NCBI GenBank assembly: GCA_946902985.2
Contig: OX336389.2
Location: 128,747,572-128,811,571 of the forward strand
Length of the DNA stretch: 64,000 nt
Direction: 5' to 3'
From: Meconema thalassinum
Lineage: Eukaryota; Arthropoda; Insecta; Orthoptera; Tettigoniidae
Part shown: positions 42,641-53,887 of the stretch, one piece after another
Layout: the number at the start of each line of letters is the position of its first letter
Numbering within the stretch: the first letter of the stretch is position 1
Notes under the pieces: generated by a model
What the model saw: only the letters and a program-made list of their open reading frames with translations
Told to the model about the DNA's origin: nothing
Database searches by the model: none
Program-made: the position numbers and the translations under genes

Positions 42641-42762
42641 GATTGGCTTATTGTTAAGTGCATATTTTTCAATTTTAATGCATATTTTTTACATTTTTAG
42701 TGCATAATTACATGCATATTTTAATCATTTTAGTGCATAAATGTCCGGTCCCTAGTCATAAC

Positions 42763-44639
42763 ACATGCATGTACAATAGGCTACATGAGGAATTTTGGGA
42801 TGAATTTCGCATCTATCGCAATTGCTATAGGCCTGAAGTACAAATTCTTAATTGTCATGATAGGCACATACTGTGATTTAACGACGTTTACAACGGTAAA
42901 TATCTGTGTTAATAGCATTATCTTGACCGATAAATAATGTTCTTCTCTTTAGTGGTTATGATACGATTAGAATTAGAATTAAGATAGTCTACCCGTTGTT
43001 CTAAATCTTGGATTGTCAGAGATTGGGGAGAGAGTATTATTTATTGCAACCATCACGTGATACATACCATACGGTAATTCCCTAATAACCTACTACAAAG
43101 ACCATACTGGGCAAGATTTTAAAAGTAAAACATTAAAGAATCACGACATGAATGTAAAAATCAAATATATCTACAAATAATTTGACTGCTATCAAAATGT
43201 CTCAAAACAATTAGGATATAAGTCTGTTACTATATTGATACTGTGGTAAATTATAATATTTCATGTAGAAAGGCCTATTATGAATGTCCTATCTTATTCT
43301 AATAGGTACAGAGAGGCTAAAACTAAGAATACTTGTTTAAGATACCATCTCCTGCACCCTTATATTTGTCTTACATGCACATTCGTTGTGTTTCTCATTT
43401 GTGACTTTCGTAACCCACACTTCCTTGATGATATTAAATTGTTTCGCTAATTTGCCTGGCTTCCTATATTCTCTGTTTGGTAACATTATTGAGATGTGAT
43501 ATTCATTGTCACCTTCTAATCTACAAAGTTTGTTCTTATTATCATCATTTCATGGTAATGGTAAGAAGACTACGGCTATAGTAGAGATTGCAGAATGTTC
43601 TCTGTCATGGTATTGTTACTTTTATTTCTTTCCGTCGCTGACTCAGTCCTTTTCATCTACCTTTGTTTCTAGTTTCTATCCTATCCCTTTCTCCGTCTGC
43701 ATTCAGATTGGTCGCATCCATCGTCCTTCTTTCCTCCTTCCCCGCTGCATGTCTGTGTCCGCTCGATCTGGATTGACGATTTTAAGATCTTGCTCAGGAT
43801 GAGATGGCATCATGAATGGTCCAGGAGCCGGCGGAGGGAGAGGGGTGGGGTCGTTCTTTCGTGAAGTATTCGTGATCTCGTGCCGAACTAAAACTAACAT
43901 TTCCAATCCCCCTCATGCGTTCCCTGACTTGAGCTGATATCAGAAGGAATGTTACGACTCGGGAGCATTGGGAGAGTTTGCAGGAACCAATGCCATCTGG
44001 AGACCCTCTACGGACGTCCTATCAAACTTCATGGGCAGAGAGAGAAGGGGGGAGGGTTCGCCTAACCTTAGCTCGTATATAGACGGAGCTTGGAGCTTGA
44101 CTAGACGGTATGGGCTTCTTACCAGTGATGGGTGTGATTTGAAGCCAAAAGGTCACTGCTTCGCTGAGAGAGACAGAGAAACTCAAGGCGGCCATTTGCA
44201 TGTGGAGAAGGTAGACACACGCTCGTACGCTTATTTTATCTCACACTTCGTGGCTTGACGTCTTAATGGCCAATCACTTTCACGTGGAGTATTTTACTGT
44301 CTCAAGAATATCAATAACCAGCGATCAATAGTGTAGCGTCCGTGCTATTGTTAGGTATCTGCGCTTCGTCAGCCCCAGTGTCCTGTGTACTCACTCAAGC
44401 AAATATTAAGAAATACATGAAATTACTGTACAGTTCCAAGTGACACAATGGAACTGAGACTTCAGGTCGCCCCACTTCACTCAAATTATTCTCTCCTTCA
44501 TGTCCTTAGAGTGTGTTTGCTCTAAGAACTGAAGGTGTATGGTGAAAATTCTCAGTTCCAGGGGCAACTTAAAATTTTCAAAGACATATTGAGAGTAAAG
44601 GCAATTGATTGTGGCTTATCCCAATTTGATTAGGGCCAT
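42763..44639. other. Unassigned region
   Basis: Frames at 43506-43802 (98 codons) and 43968-44258 (96 codons) have no recognised domain. The 43800-44060 stretch is purine-rich (GGAGGGAGAGGGGTGGGG). No repeat relationship to the rest of the window was noticed. Confidence 0.3.
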
Positions 44640-44815
44640 TACAAATTAACCTGGGCCATGTGGATGTTTGCCGGGGATTTATGGCCGGATGCCGTTCCTC
44701 ACGCTAGGTGAAAATTCCACCCAACTGTCGCTGAGATTCGAATCCCTTCCATCCGCATGAATAACCAGCAGCGAAGCGACTGCGCCATCAGGTTCCCACA
44801 CAGACCGATTGAGAG
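44640..44815 (-). repeat. SINE G copy
   Basis: Minus strand: A-box region GGAACCTGATGGCGCAGTCG, B-box region GGGATTCGAATC, body TGAGGAACGGCATCCGGCCA. A diverged relative may lie near 16650. Confidence 0.65.
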
Positions 44816-44829
44816 TATTCGTTGTTATT

Positions 44830-45070
44830 GTTGTTGATTTATTGAAGGACTCTGTGATATTGTGGTCATGTACTTGGTTGTGTGTGGTTTATGTCGGATA
44901 ATAACCTTTGTTATTGTGATCGCTGTATTAGGAGTCGGCCATGGCAATAATTTAGATAGCCTACCATTTGCCTGGAGTAGAATTGGGGAAACCATGGGTA
45001 ATTCAGCCCACCTCTTTTTAGTCCCGGCTTACGGGACTGAGTGTACCGCGTTCCAACCCTCAGGCACAAG
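44830..45070 (-). repeat. SINE A copy, head missing
   Basis: Minus strand from CTGAGGGTTGGAACGCGGTA through the core (CTCCAGGCAAATGGTAGG) to the tail CAAGTACATGACCACAATAT. Confidence 0.75.
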
Positions 45071-45339
45071 TACTGTGCATATACTGAATCATAATAGCTT
45101 TAAAAGGGATTTATAAGGGACATTTATTTGGCTGAGAAAGTTTTCACCATCACCACCTTTAATATTTGTTTTTAATCACACATCAGCATGAAATTATTTC
45201 AATGTCTGTAATACATTTCATTGACCAGCTTATCGATGTTCCTTGGTTCTAGATGTAGCAGAAGACGGGGAAATGTTCCCTGAATACAAGAAAAGTAATC
45301 ATAAAGGAAACTGAGTTGCAAGTTTAAAACGCTATGAAA

Positions 45340-45455
45340 TTTGAACTCCGGTCTTAAAGTTTCTGGGTTTGATTCTAGGTCCTGCCATGAATTTTAATTC
45401 TAATCTTTAGGTTGGATCGGTGTACACTCTGCCTCGTGAGGCAAACCCGTGAAAA
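45340..45455 (+). repeat. SINE A 5' fragment
   Basis: GGGTTTGATTCTAGGTCCTG, then GGTTGGATCGGTGTACACTC and TGCCTCGTGAGGCAAA match the SINE A head and first body segment. Truncated after that. Confidence 0.6.
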
Positions 45456-45654
45456 ATATTTAATAGGTAATAATTTAATAGAGGTTATAAAAATATTGAT
45501 TTTTTTCAACAAAAATCCAAATCTATTTTCCCATAATTATCTATCAGCTGTAATTTAAAGAGTTTTAAGTCCAAGGAAACCAGTCATTCCACCTTAGTGT
45601 CAATATTTCTACGGATATCACACGAGCTTTGAACCAAGCATTTCCCTTGTAGAA

Positions 45655-45885
45655 AGATTGACTGCGTGGCTCAGCGGTAACGTTCTCGCTTGCTGGGCCC
45701 AAGGTTTCAGGTTCGTACCCTGGCGCAGTCAGCTGACATTTGAGGATGCGCAAATGCAAGGGAGCCGTGTCAGTAGATTTACTGGCACGTTAAAGATCCC
45801 CTTCGGGGCACAATTCCGTCACCCCGGTGTCTCTTAAAGCCAGAGTAGTTAAAGGGGACGTAAAACCAATAACAGTATTATTGTT
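45655..45885 (+). repeat. SINE C copy
   Basis: Head GACTGCGTGGCTCAGCGGTA, B-box-like CAGGTTCGTACCC, body TCAGTAGATTTACTGGCACG and GATCCCCTTCGGGGC, tail CGTAAAACCAATAACAGTAT. Short flanking AGAAAGATT / AGAAAGACT. Confidence 0.82.
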
Positions 45886-46407
45886 TAAAGAAAGACTAGA
45901 AGCCACTCCGCGTTCACGCCATTTAAGTGTATTTTTCTTCAGCCATATCTGACTTCACGTACATTATGTGTGTGCTTGAAGAAGACTAAGATGTAAAAGA
46001 TGCCCAGCTCTTTATCGAAATTTCATTCCAAATTTTGCACACACTTTCTTGAAGCTTGCAATTTGTTTCGGGTTGGCACCACTGACGGGGGAGGGGGAGA
46101 TGATGAGGCTCGTTTGTCGGCTGTGCCTGTAGTACGCTTCCTATTGTGCTGTGCACTGAGATCTCATCTTCGTACAATGTTTCTGCCTTACCTGGCTTTC
46201 ATCAGGCGATAGCCAAGCTGAGGATGAGATGGGCGCCATGCAATCTGCACAAAGTGCAAGCTACTTTAGCCCGATACTCAAGTCCTTACATATTCTTTCA
46301 ACAAAGACTTCTAGAAAGGTCGGGATCATTCTTCCCCTGCCTTTCTTTTGTATAAATGAACAAATAAGATCTCCCTTTGAAACAAATCAATCAAGGGCGA
46401 CAGTTTT
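45886..46407. other. Unassigned spacer
   Basis: Short frames only; nothing recognised. Confidence 0.3.
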
Positions 46408-46516
46408 ATAACCTGCGGCAGAAACAATGACCCATTTTACACATTTTATTTTAGCCTGAAGAAATACAACTATACATTATTAATGTACACTGTTCGAAAG
46501 ACCACATTGACACATG

Positions 46517-47853
46517 TCACTTTTTATAAATGATGTCCTTCAGGTGTCCACCATTGCTCCCGATGCAATCTTCTGCACGAGCACGCAGATTCGTCATAAC
46601 TTTGTGAAGAGTGTCGTCTGTTATGGCCTCGATTTCGGTGTGAATGTTGTTTTTCAAGTCCTGAATAGTTGCTGGCTTGTTAGCATACACCTTGGATTTG
46701 ATTTGAGAAATCCCCACAGAAAGTAATCACAAGTCGATAAATCCGGCGAACGGGCTGGCCAGTTTACGTCACCAAAGCGTTAAACAAGATGCTCAGGAAA
46801 CATTCTGCACAAGACTGTCATGGATTCCCTTGCACCGTCCTGTTGAAACCACAACGACGGCATATGGATATTTCTACGACGCATTTCCTGCTGTACGAAC
46901 TGTTACAGAAACACTGTCACCTGAGTCATTCTCAAAGAAATACGGACCAAGAATACACGTACAGAAATGCCACACCACACAGTCACTTTTGCGCTATGAA
47001 GTGGTCGTTCGTGAATCAGCTTAGGATTGTTAGGCGTCCAGTATCTAAAGGAAGAAGGAAGATTGTAGTTTTACGTGACCGTTAATCTCGAGATCATGAG
47101 CCACGGGACCTCCTTTTTACGTGGAATCCGAACCACAGGACATGGCATTTCACTTTGAAAATCTCACATGCATTGACCGGGAATCGAACCCGGTCCGCCG
47201 TAGTGAGAGGCCAACAGCATGACCGCTGCGCCACCACGCCCTCCAGTATCTAAAGTTTTGCTTATTCACATAGCCCGATAAATGAAAATGGGCCTCGTCA
47301 GACATCACGAGGTTGTTGATTAAATCGGGTTGAGTGCTCATCTCCAGTAGCTGTGTACAAAATGTTTCACGTGCCTGCAGATCTCTGGGCAATAATATTT
47401 GCGCCACTTGGAGCTTGTAAGGATGGAACTTCATATCCAGATGCATCATCCGTCGTACACTTCTGTTCGATATGTTTAGGACTTGTGAAGGCCGACGAAC
47501 AGATCGTGTTGGACTTCTCTCGAAAACAGCCGTTACTCTTGCAATATTGTCCGGGGTGCGAACCGTACGATGCCAGCCAGGGGGCGTCTTGTTTCTTACA
47601 GATGCTGTTGTTCTAAACTGCCGGGCCCATCTCGTAATTGCCTTCCGGAATGGAACTTGATCATGTCTACCGAAGTCAATATATTGTCGAAACGAACGAT
47701 TCGTTCGTGTGACTCTATCATCACTTTTGGAGAATGCTTCAATTGCAAATGCACGATGTTCGTGTGATCAACGTTCCATACTGACTGTAACTGCATTGAA
47801 CCGCACGACTCATTGGTATGACCATCATCACTGTACGCAGCCGTGTCCAACAA
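46517..47853 (-). pseudogene. Transposase pseudogene inside the 46.4-47.9 kb element
   Basis: Minus-strand pieces appear in order but in different frames. MSDEAHFHLSGYVNKQNFRY at about 47316-47258 contains the first catalytic Asp (SDE). A WFQQDGA-like block near 46845 contains the second. SKVYANKPATIQDLKNNIHT near 46690 leads to a C-terminus SNGGHLKDIIYKK ending at 46517. These are the hallmarks of a common arthropod mariner-superfamily transposase. Frameshifts and stops are numerous and the SINE splits the gene, so it is dead. Confidence 0.8.
47051..47241 (-). repeat. SINE B nested in the transposon, 14-bp target duplication
   Basis: Complete B copy on the minus strand (A box in GGTGGCGCAGCGGTCATGCT, B box GGGTTCGATTCCCGG). 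It is flanked by the exact duplication TCCAGTATCTAAAG at 47037-47050 and 47242-47255. Confidence 0.93.
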
Positions 47854-47900
47854 TGGCGAGCTATTTAAAATGGGTCATTGTTTCTGCCGCACCCTGTATA

Positions 47901-48619
47901 ATTCACTTACGAAAGCGTGAAAGTGAGGTTTTGGATTTCAAATTCAAAGCCAAAAATTAGATTATCTTTTGGGTTTGAGTACTGTGAACTTGAAGTCCAC
48001 GCCGTACTTTTAAATGAACGTTTAAACATTTCATTTTAATAACATGCTGCTTGCCGTTACTTTGACAACACCGTAATAGGTATAATTTGACATCGGAAAC
48101 AACAAATGTGAGTGATTAGGGAGAGATTAGGCCTAATTGATAAGAACAATCCACTTTGTAAAGCATCCCTTGCTTCTACTTCAGCATGATCCAATATATC
48201 TTCAGTGGTGTTAATAATGGCTTTTTAAGTTATCGACCCTGCATATCCCTTCATGTAGCAATAGGTGAAATTATATGGTAATGATTATAACCTAAGAAGT
48301 CACTGTGTGATGAATATCCTTTATAGAGGTACCCTTCATAGAATTTTCACGAATATTCTACCAGGCACCTATTAAAAAATATTTTCAACTTGCGAGCAGC
48401 TGCAGCAGAGAAATCTAGGAGGTGTATCTAAATACATTTCGAATTTACTTATTTTCCCATTCAGTTAAATTTTTAGTTGACTGCAAGCAAAGCCCGATCC
48501 AGGAAACATTCTTCGGGACTTAACCCTGCCAATATGGCAAAAATCCCTTCTTTTTGATCAGCGCTCATCGGCCTATTCTTATTCAAGGTCTATATTTCAT
48601 TGAACTGGGAATATACTCA
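47901..48619. other. Unassigned spacer
   Basis: AT-rich, no gene or repeat recognised. Confidence 0.3.
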
Positions 48620-49572
48620 CGGGCTGCATGCCCTCTTGAAGATTACATGACAGTTCCCCACACTGACACTTCCAAACACTGCCCAAAATACTGACGATTC
48701 CCCACAGCCCTTGGACGTGGCTACCTGTTAAATGACTCAGAAATAATCTCGACTGACAGTTCCACCCCCTCCCCAGCAATCATCGTTACAGCCGCCCCAG
48801 TGACAATGCACCTTAACATAATACTCCTTTGGAGTGAAGAAAAGCGCTCGGTCTATGTACTTCATTACTAACACGGTCTCGAAAATATCATTGTGATGTA
48901 GTGTAATTTCCATTAAAATAAAATAAATGCAGAGTCTGATTTCCATCACATATTATCCAGGCTGTGGACTGGCAACATAGTAACAAAACCGAGCATTTTT
49001 GGTGTTGTTATCATTTTGGCGTGTTGTCCTGTGTCGTGCTTGGTGGCAGTTCCACATCTCGATTGGAATGACATGGTTATCTAGCCAGTTGTCAAAAAGG
49101 TAGTCAAAACACTGGCTAAGTTAGGGACTTTCTGGAGCTTGAGAATGTATTTCCACCCTTCCATCGAGCTCATCTTCAGGCTTTAAAAACGCAAGTGCAG
49201 CGCACATACGGACGTGAAGGCTGATTTCGTTATTCTCTCGGTACTCCACCGACAATCAGAGATCCTGAACTTTTCTCCATAAGCATTTTGTCATGTGAAA
49301 ATGACAGCCATAATTTTTTGTTGTTGGAAATACGTCTTTCAGAGAATAAATTACAGCAGCTTCAAAATCCACATTTATGTCCTCAACTTGATCGTTTTCA
49401 TAGTAGCCTTGGTGGTGGGGGGAAGACGTGTGTGGAAATGTCAGTCGAGATTATTTCTGAGTCATTAAACAGGTAGCCACGTCCAAGGGCTGTGGGGAAG
49501 TGTCAGTATTTTTTGCAGTGTATGGAAGTGTCAGTGTGGGGAACTGTCCGGACACCCTCTTGAATTAGCATG
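48620..49572. mobile_element. Inverted-repeat element with about 140-bp arms and a 660-bp interior
   Basis: The arm at about 48645-48768 (ACAGTTCCCCACACTGACAC ... CCACAGCCCTTGGACGTGGC ... AATAATCTCGACTGACA) is the near-complement of 49437-49555. Outside the arms both sides carry CCCTCTTGAA. The interior (48790-49430) has no recognisable coding sequence. The exact ends and target duplication are not resolved. Confidence 0.65.
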
Positions 49573-49780
49573 GCATTGCAACATTTTGGGTAACTTGCTC
49601 AAAAATTATTATTTTAGTTTAACCTAAAGTTATAGGCCTAAGTACATTTCATCAGATCAGTAGTTAGCTTGCGAACTTAGGCGTGAGTCATACTGTACAT
49701 TTTCCTGGAAAACCCAGTTAACACGTTCTGTTCCTAGACTACGAGAGCGTGCTTGCCATGACGAGTAGGCCTACATCCAA

Positions 49781-50115
49781 TTGAAATGAAAATCCACAGA
49801 CTGCTTCCAGTCGACCGACCGGGTCAGGGATGGAATGAATGAAGCCCCCATCTAGCGGCGAGGATATGAACTGTGCCGGCTGCCGAAGCCTGTCGCACTC
49901 CTCTGAGGCAATGATTAAATGATTGACAGATGAAATGAAATGATAGTGGAGAGTGTTGCTGGAATGAAATGTTGACAGGGAAAACCGGAGTACTCGGAGA
50001 AAACCCTGTCTTGCACCGTTTTGTCCAGCACAGATCTCACATGGAGTTACCGGAATTTGAAACACGACCCAGCGGTGAGAGGCCAGCGTGCTGCCGTCTA
50101 AGATACGGAGGCTTC
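49781..50115 (-). repeat. SINE D, near complete, with 12-bp target duplication
   Basis: Minus strand: head GCCTCCGTATCTTAGACGGC, body AGATCTGTGCTGGACAAAAC, GGTTTTCCCTGTCAACATTT, tail CAGTCTGTGGATTTTCATTT. It is flanked by GCCTACATCCAA (49769-49780) and GCCTACACCCAA (50116-50127). Confidence 0.9.
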
Positions 50116-50235
50116 GCCTACACCCAACTAAATCTTCTAATTCGTTCTCTTCAGTGCCACATTGAAGGAAACATTTTGATGGTAATTATGATAATTTCCT
50201 AAACACCAGTTTCATAGAAGTGATTTATTTGAATT

Positions 50236-51265
50236 ATATGATGTTGTTGATTCATTTTGGGGCTTTGAGACATCGTGGTCATGCAGTCCCGTGTACTTGG
50301 GTGTGTGTGGAATTTGTCTGATAACCTGTGATCTTGTGATGGCTGTATTAGTGTGCGTATTTGTATTTCAGATAGGGATTGGGAAGGAGGCGGTCGTGGT
50401 CTGAATTTAGGAACTATCCCAGGAAACCACTTCCAGGATGGTTCAAGTGGGAATAGAACCCGCCTCTTCTCAGTTTTGCCCCACGAAGCTGAGTGTACCC
50501 CGTTCCAGCCCTCAGACCAGTACCGGTAATATACGAGGGCAGATCAAAAAATAAGTTGCACTTCCCAGTTATGGCCATTTATTACACCACCTATACAACA
50601 GCAACACGCCTATAACGACATACAATGTAACGTCACTTTTCCACATAGTTTCCAAGAGACTCCAAACTTTTCTGCGAACGCACAACCAACTTGTCGATGC
50701 CGGATGCATAGAAAGTTCCTCGAGAATTCTGCAACCACACGGAGACAGCGGCCTTCACCTCCTCATCGGTCTGGAAACGTCGACCACCGAGCTCCGTTTT
50801 GAGCTTACCGAACAGATGAAAGTCACATGGCGCTAGGTCGGGACTGTAGGGTGGATGTTGCCAGACCTCCCACTTGAAACGCTGCAGCAGTTTACGATCC
50901 CTTGCCGGGAAATGGCCCGCTCCCCATACACAGCACTAATTTCTCGATGAATGTTCGTGCAATTCTCCCTTTTGACCCATAGGAATCAGATTGTCGCACG
51001 CGCCTCATATTTGGAGTGGACGTCCAGTCGACGCGCCATTGCATTTGGCCACTATTCACACCATACAAGACGAGACACCACAGCGACCTGCCTAACAGAA
51101 TGTGGGCAGTGTCTGTTCCTTTCTCCGCTGTGCCCACGTTTGCGACACACAGCGCGCTGCTGCAGCGCGTTAGTGCAACTAACTTTCTGATCCACCTTCG
51201 TATTTCTTTGCAGAGCCGGGAATCAGTGTCAGCCAAGAATGCTAGTCACTACGAAACGAAGAGGA
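50236..51265 (-). repeat. SINE A copy interrupted by a mariner derivative
   Basis: 50236-50533 holds the tail, core (minus-strand CCTGGGATAGTTCCT) and first body segment. Sequence resumes at 51203 with TTTCTTTGCAGAGCCGGGAA and the head complement GAATGCTAGTCACTACG. Removing 50534-51200 plus one TA restores SINE order. Confidence 0.85.
50534..51200 (-). mobile_element. mariner-like deletion derivative, copy 2
   Basis: Same termini (CGAGGGCAGATCAAAAAATA) and internal structure as 18230-18893, flanked by TA (50532-50533 and 51201-51202). It keeps the C-terminal transposase fragment (about 50633-50925, minus) with YSPDLAPCDFHLF and a NYVEK end. It inserted in the SINE A at 50236-51265. Confidence 0.88.
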
Positions 51266-51584
51266 CGAATTGAATTGTAGTCTGTATGAGCGCCGGATGC
51301 GCGTCGTAACCTGCTACTTCCTACATTCGGCTCGGCGTCCGTATCAATTGGGTCAATCGGGTTTAGCAGTGCAATTCTCCAAGCTTGAGAACTTGTATCC
51401 TACATTTTACTGATTGCATGATGGCAATAATTTAAAGTCAAGTCAACTTTTATTTTGTTCGCTCAATACAAACACATTACTTCAATGATAGAGATGACAT
51501 ACGATGCAGAGCGGCGTCACGGGAGGTATAAAACCAGCTTGAAGCCACATCCTCACAACTTAAAGAGGTCCTCCCTCCCCACAT
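51266..51584. other. Unassigned spacer
   Basis: No gene recognised. 51435-51500 (AAGTCAACTTTTATTTTGTT) may be an old retroelement 3' end. Confidence 0.3.
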
Positions 51585-51745
51585 AACAGTTGTTGATTCA
51601 TAGGGACTTTGCTACATCGCGGCCATGTAGCCCCGTGTACTTGGATACGTGTGGAAAATGTGGCTGATTTTTATGTTGATTCATTTAGGGATTTTTGCAA
51701 CATCGTGACCATGGACGTGTGTGTACGCGTGTAATCTGTTTTTGT
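51585..51745 (-). repeat. Two consecutive SINE A 3'-end fragments
   Basis: TGTTGATTCATAGGGACTTT near 51591 and TGTTGATTCATTTAGGGATT near 51677 both give the terminal 60-80 bp of SINE A, head to tail on the same strand. Confidence 0.65.
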
Positions 51746-51895
51746 AAAAGATCCTTCCACAGACTAAACTTGTGTGAAGCTAAACTGTTACCGTAGGTTA
51801 GATTTCGTCGGAACGCTCTATCAAAGTTCCAACGTTCACCACTAGGTATCATTGATATCTGGTAGCAAAAGTTGGAACTACTTGAAATTGAACGG

Positions 51896-51993
51896 AATTT
51901 GTAGCTCACCCTAAGGGTATCCGCTGGAAGCACCTACAGACTCAGGCGAGCCGAACATGTCCTCGGACGCTCCCGATACTAAAAGCCATACGA

Positions 51994-52024
<31 letters not shown>

Positions 52025-52028
52025 ATCT
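51896..52028 (+). repeat. SINE E 3' end with (AAAT)n tail
   Basis: TGTAGCTCACCCTAAGGGTA to AAAAGCCATACGATAAATAA matches the end of SINE E at 33867-34209. It continues as (AAAT)n. Confidence 0.8.
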
Positions 52029-52029
52029 T

Positions 52030-52390
52030 TTTTTGTTTATGGTGTTGATTCATTATGGGCCTTTTGCGACGATCATTTAATACGGTGAACTTGTATGTGT
52101 GTGGTATCTGTCTCATAATCCGTGTTAATCTGTTGGCTGTGTGAGCATTTATAATTTTCTTGAGGATTGGGTAGGAGACAGCTGTGGTTTTAAATTATGT
52201 ATCATCTCGGCGTTAGCCTGCAGGAGAATTGGGAAACCATGCAAAACTTCTTCAGGAGTGGCTAAGGTGGGAATCGAACCCATTACTTCTTATTTCTTCC
52301 TCACTAGGCTGAGTGTACTGTTTTCCAGTCCATAGATCACAGTTAAATTCATTGGCAGAAATAGAAATAGAACCTGAACGAGATGATACA
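52030..52390 (-). repeat. SINE A copy
   Basis: Tail complement GTTGATTCATTATGGGCCTT at about 52043, a weak core, GGTGGGAATCGAACCCATTA and CTAGGCTGAGTGTACTG. The head is degraded. Confidence 0.7.
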
Positions 52391-52704
52391 GTCCTTCATA
52401 AAATATTACTCAGATCATTAAGTTAATATGATCGCCTACGAAAAGTCAATCGTGGCAATTTCTAAGATTTCTGGCCATTATACAGAGAGCTGTAGGTGGA
52501 ATGTGATTCGCTAAATGCGCCAAATGAAATAAAACGTGGTGTTGTGACATTGAGGCGAGGAAGAAGTAAGAGGAGTCTAGAGTAGAGGTGGGGCTGGGGC
52601 TCCCTGACAGGTGACTGTTAATTCTGTGACTCTGTGTACTAATGCTGTGCAAGCTGGCTGGCAGGCAAGTGTCTTGTCAGGCCACCCTATCCCACTCCGT
52701 CTCT
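52391..52704. other. Unassigned lead-in to the minisatellites
   Basis: No recognisable repeat. G+C rises toward 52580-52610 (GAGGTGGGGCTGGGGCTCCC). Confidence 0.3.
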
Positions 52705-53625
52705 TCTCAGCGTGCTTCACATGTGCTTGGACAGCCCTTCCTCTACCGATTCCATCTCACCGCAACGTGCTTCATATGTGCTTGGACAGCCCTCCCCTTT
52801 CCTATTCCATCTCACCGCAACGTGCTTCATATGTGCTTGGACAGCCCTCCTTCTACCTATTCCATCTCACCGCAAAGTGTTTCATATGTGCATGGACAGC
52901 CCTCCTTCTACCTATTCCATCTCACCGCAACGTGCTTCATATGTGCTTGGACAGCCCTCCTTCTACCTATTACATCTCACCGCAACGTGCTTCATATGTG
53001 CTTGGACAGCCCTCCTTCTACCTATTACATCTCACCGCAAGGTGCTTCACATGTGCTTGGACAGCCCTCCTTCTACCTATTCCATCTCACCGCAACGTGC
53101 TTCATATGTGCTTGGACAGCCCTCCTTCTACCTATTACATCTCACCGCAACGTGTTTCATAAGTGTTTGGACAGCCCTCTTTCATCCTATTCCATCCCAC
53201 CACTACGTGCTTCATATGTGCTTGGACAGCCCTCCTTCTACCTATTCCATCTCACCGCAACGTGCTTCACATGTGCTTGGACAGCCCTCCTTCTACCTAT
53301 TCCATCTCACCGCAACGTGCTTCATATGTGCTTGGACAGCCCTCCCCCTTCCTATTCCATCTTACCTTAACGTGATTCGCATGTGCTTGGACAGCCCTCC
53401 TTCTACCTATTCCATCTCACCGCAACGTGCTTCACATGTGCTTGGACAGCCCTCCCCCTTCCTATTCCATCTTCCCTTAACGTGATTCACATGTGCTTGG
53501 ACAGCCCTCCTTCTACCTATTCCATCCCATCGCAACGTGCTTCACCTGTGCTTGGACAGCCCTCCTATTTCATCTCACCACAACGTACGTCACGTGAGCT
53601 TGGAAGCCCCCCTATTTCACCTCGG
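52705..53625. repeat. Minisatellite, 55-bp unit, about 16 copies
   Basis: ATGTGCTTGGACAGCCCTCC recurs every 55 bp (52721, 52776, 52831, 52886, 52941 and on). The remainder of the unit is TTCTACCTATTCCATCTCAC, then CGCAACGTGCTTCAT. Because 55 is not divisible by 3 and the unit has few stops, all three plus frames stay open for 180-260 codons and repeat one 55-residue peptide. These frames are not evidence of a gene. One partial unit continues at 53853-53890 after a SINE C insertion. Confidence 0.95.
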
Positions 53626-53627
53626 CT

Positions 53628-53852
53628 GGCAGCGTGGCTCAGCGGAAACTTTCCTGCTTGCTGGGCGCAAGATTGCAGGATCGAATCCTGTGTGAGCAAA
53701 TGCGAGGGAGCCGTACCAGTAGATTTACTGGCACGTTATAGATTCCCTATGGGGCAACATTCCGGCACTCTGACGTCTCTAAAAACCGCAGTTGTTAAAA
53801 GGGACGCAAAACCAATAACATTATTATTATTATTGTTATTATTATTATTATT
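53628..53852 (+). repeat. SINE C copy inserted in the 55-bp array
   Basis: Head GGCAGCGTGGCTCAGCGGAA, B-box-like CAGGATCGAATCC, body CCAGTAGATTTACTGGCACG, tail CGCAAAACCAATAACATTAT followed by (TTA)n. Minisatellite sequence (TTCCATCTCACCTCAACGTG) resumes right after the tail. Confidence 0.88.
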
Positions 53853-53887
53853 CCATCTCACCTCAACGTGCTTCACATGTGCTTGAA

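Larger units (their letters stand above)
41832..42754 (+). mobile_element. hAT-type derivative carrying a zinc-finger exon and a captured segment
   Basis: The left end TGGGCCGGAGGTTTTGAAAA and right end (complement TAGGGACCGGACATTTATGC) are imperfect inverted repeats. The flanking 8-mers ATCATAAC (41824-41831) and GTCATAAC (42755-42762) differ at one base. GCATATTTT-type motifs recur near both ends (41860-41915 and 42660-42735), as in hAT subterminal regions. Internally it contains a 70-bp duplication flanking foreign DNA, and another local duplication at 42265-42314 and 42373-42423. Confidence 0.72.
46410..47898 (-). mobile_element. Tc1/mariner-superfamily element, decayed, with nested SINE B
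   Basis: Left end TGCGGCAGAAACAATGACCC and right end GGGTCATTGTTTCTGCCGCA are complementary over about 28 bp, with CCCTGTA outside the right one. The interior holds a broken transposase on the minus strand. A SINE B copy (47051-47241) interrupts it, so the element is older than that SINE. Confidence 0.85.

Noticed and set aside
52611..53485. Overlapping 183-257 codon plus-strand frames
   Set aside because: Translations of the 55-bp minisatellite in three frames.
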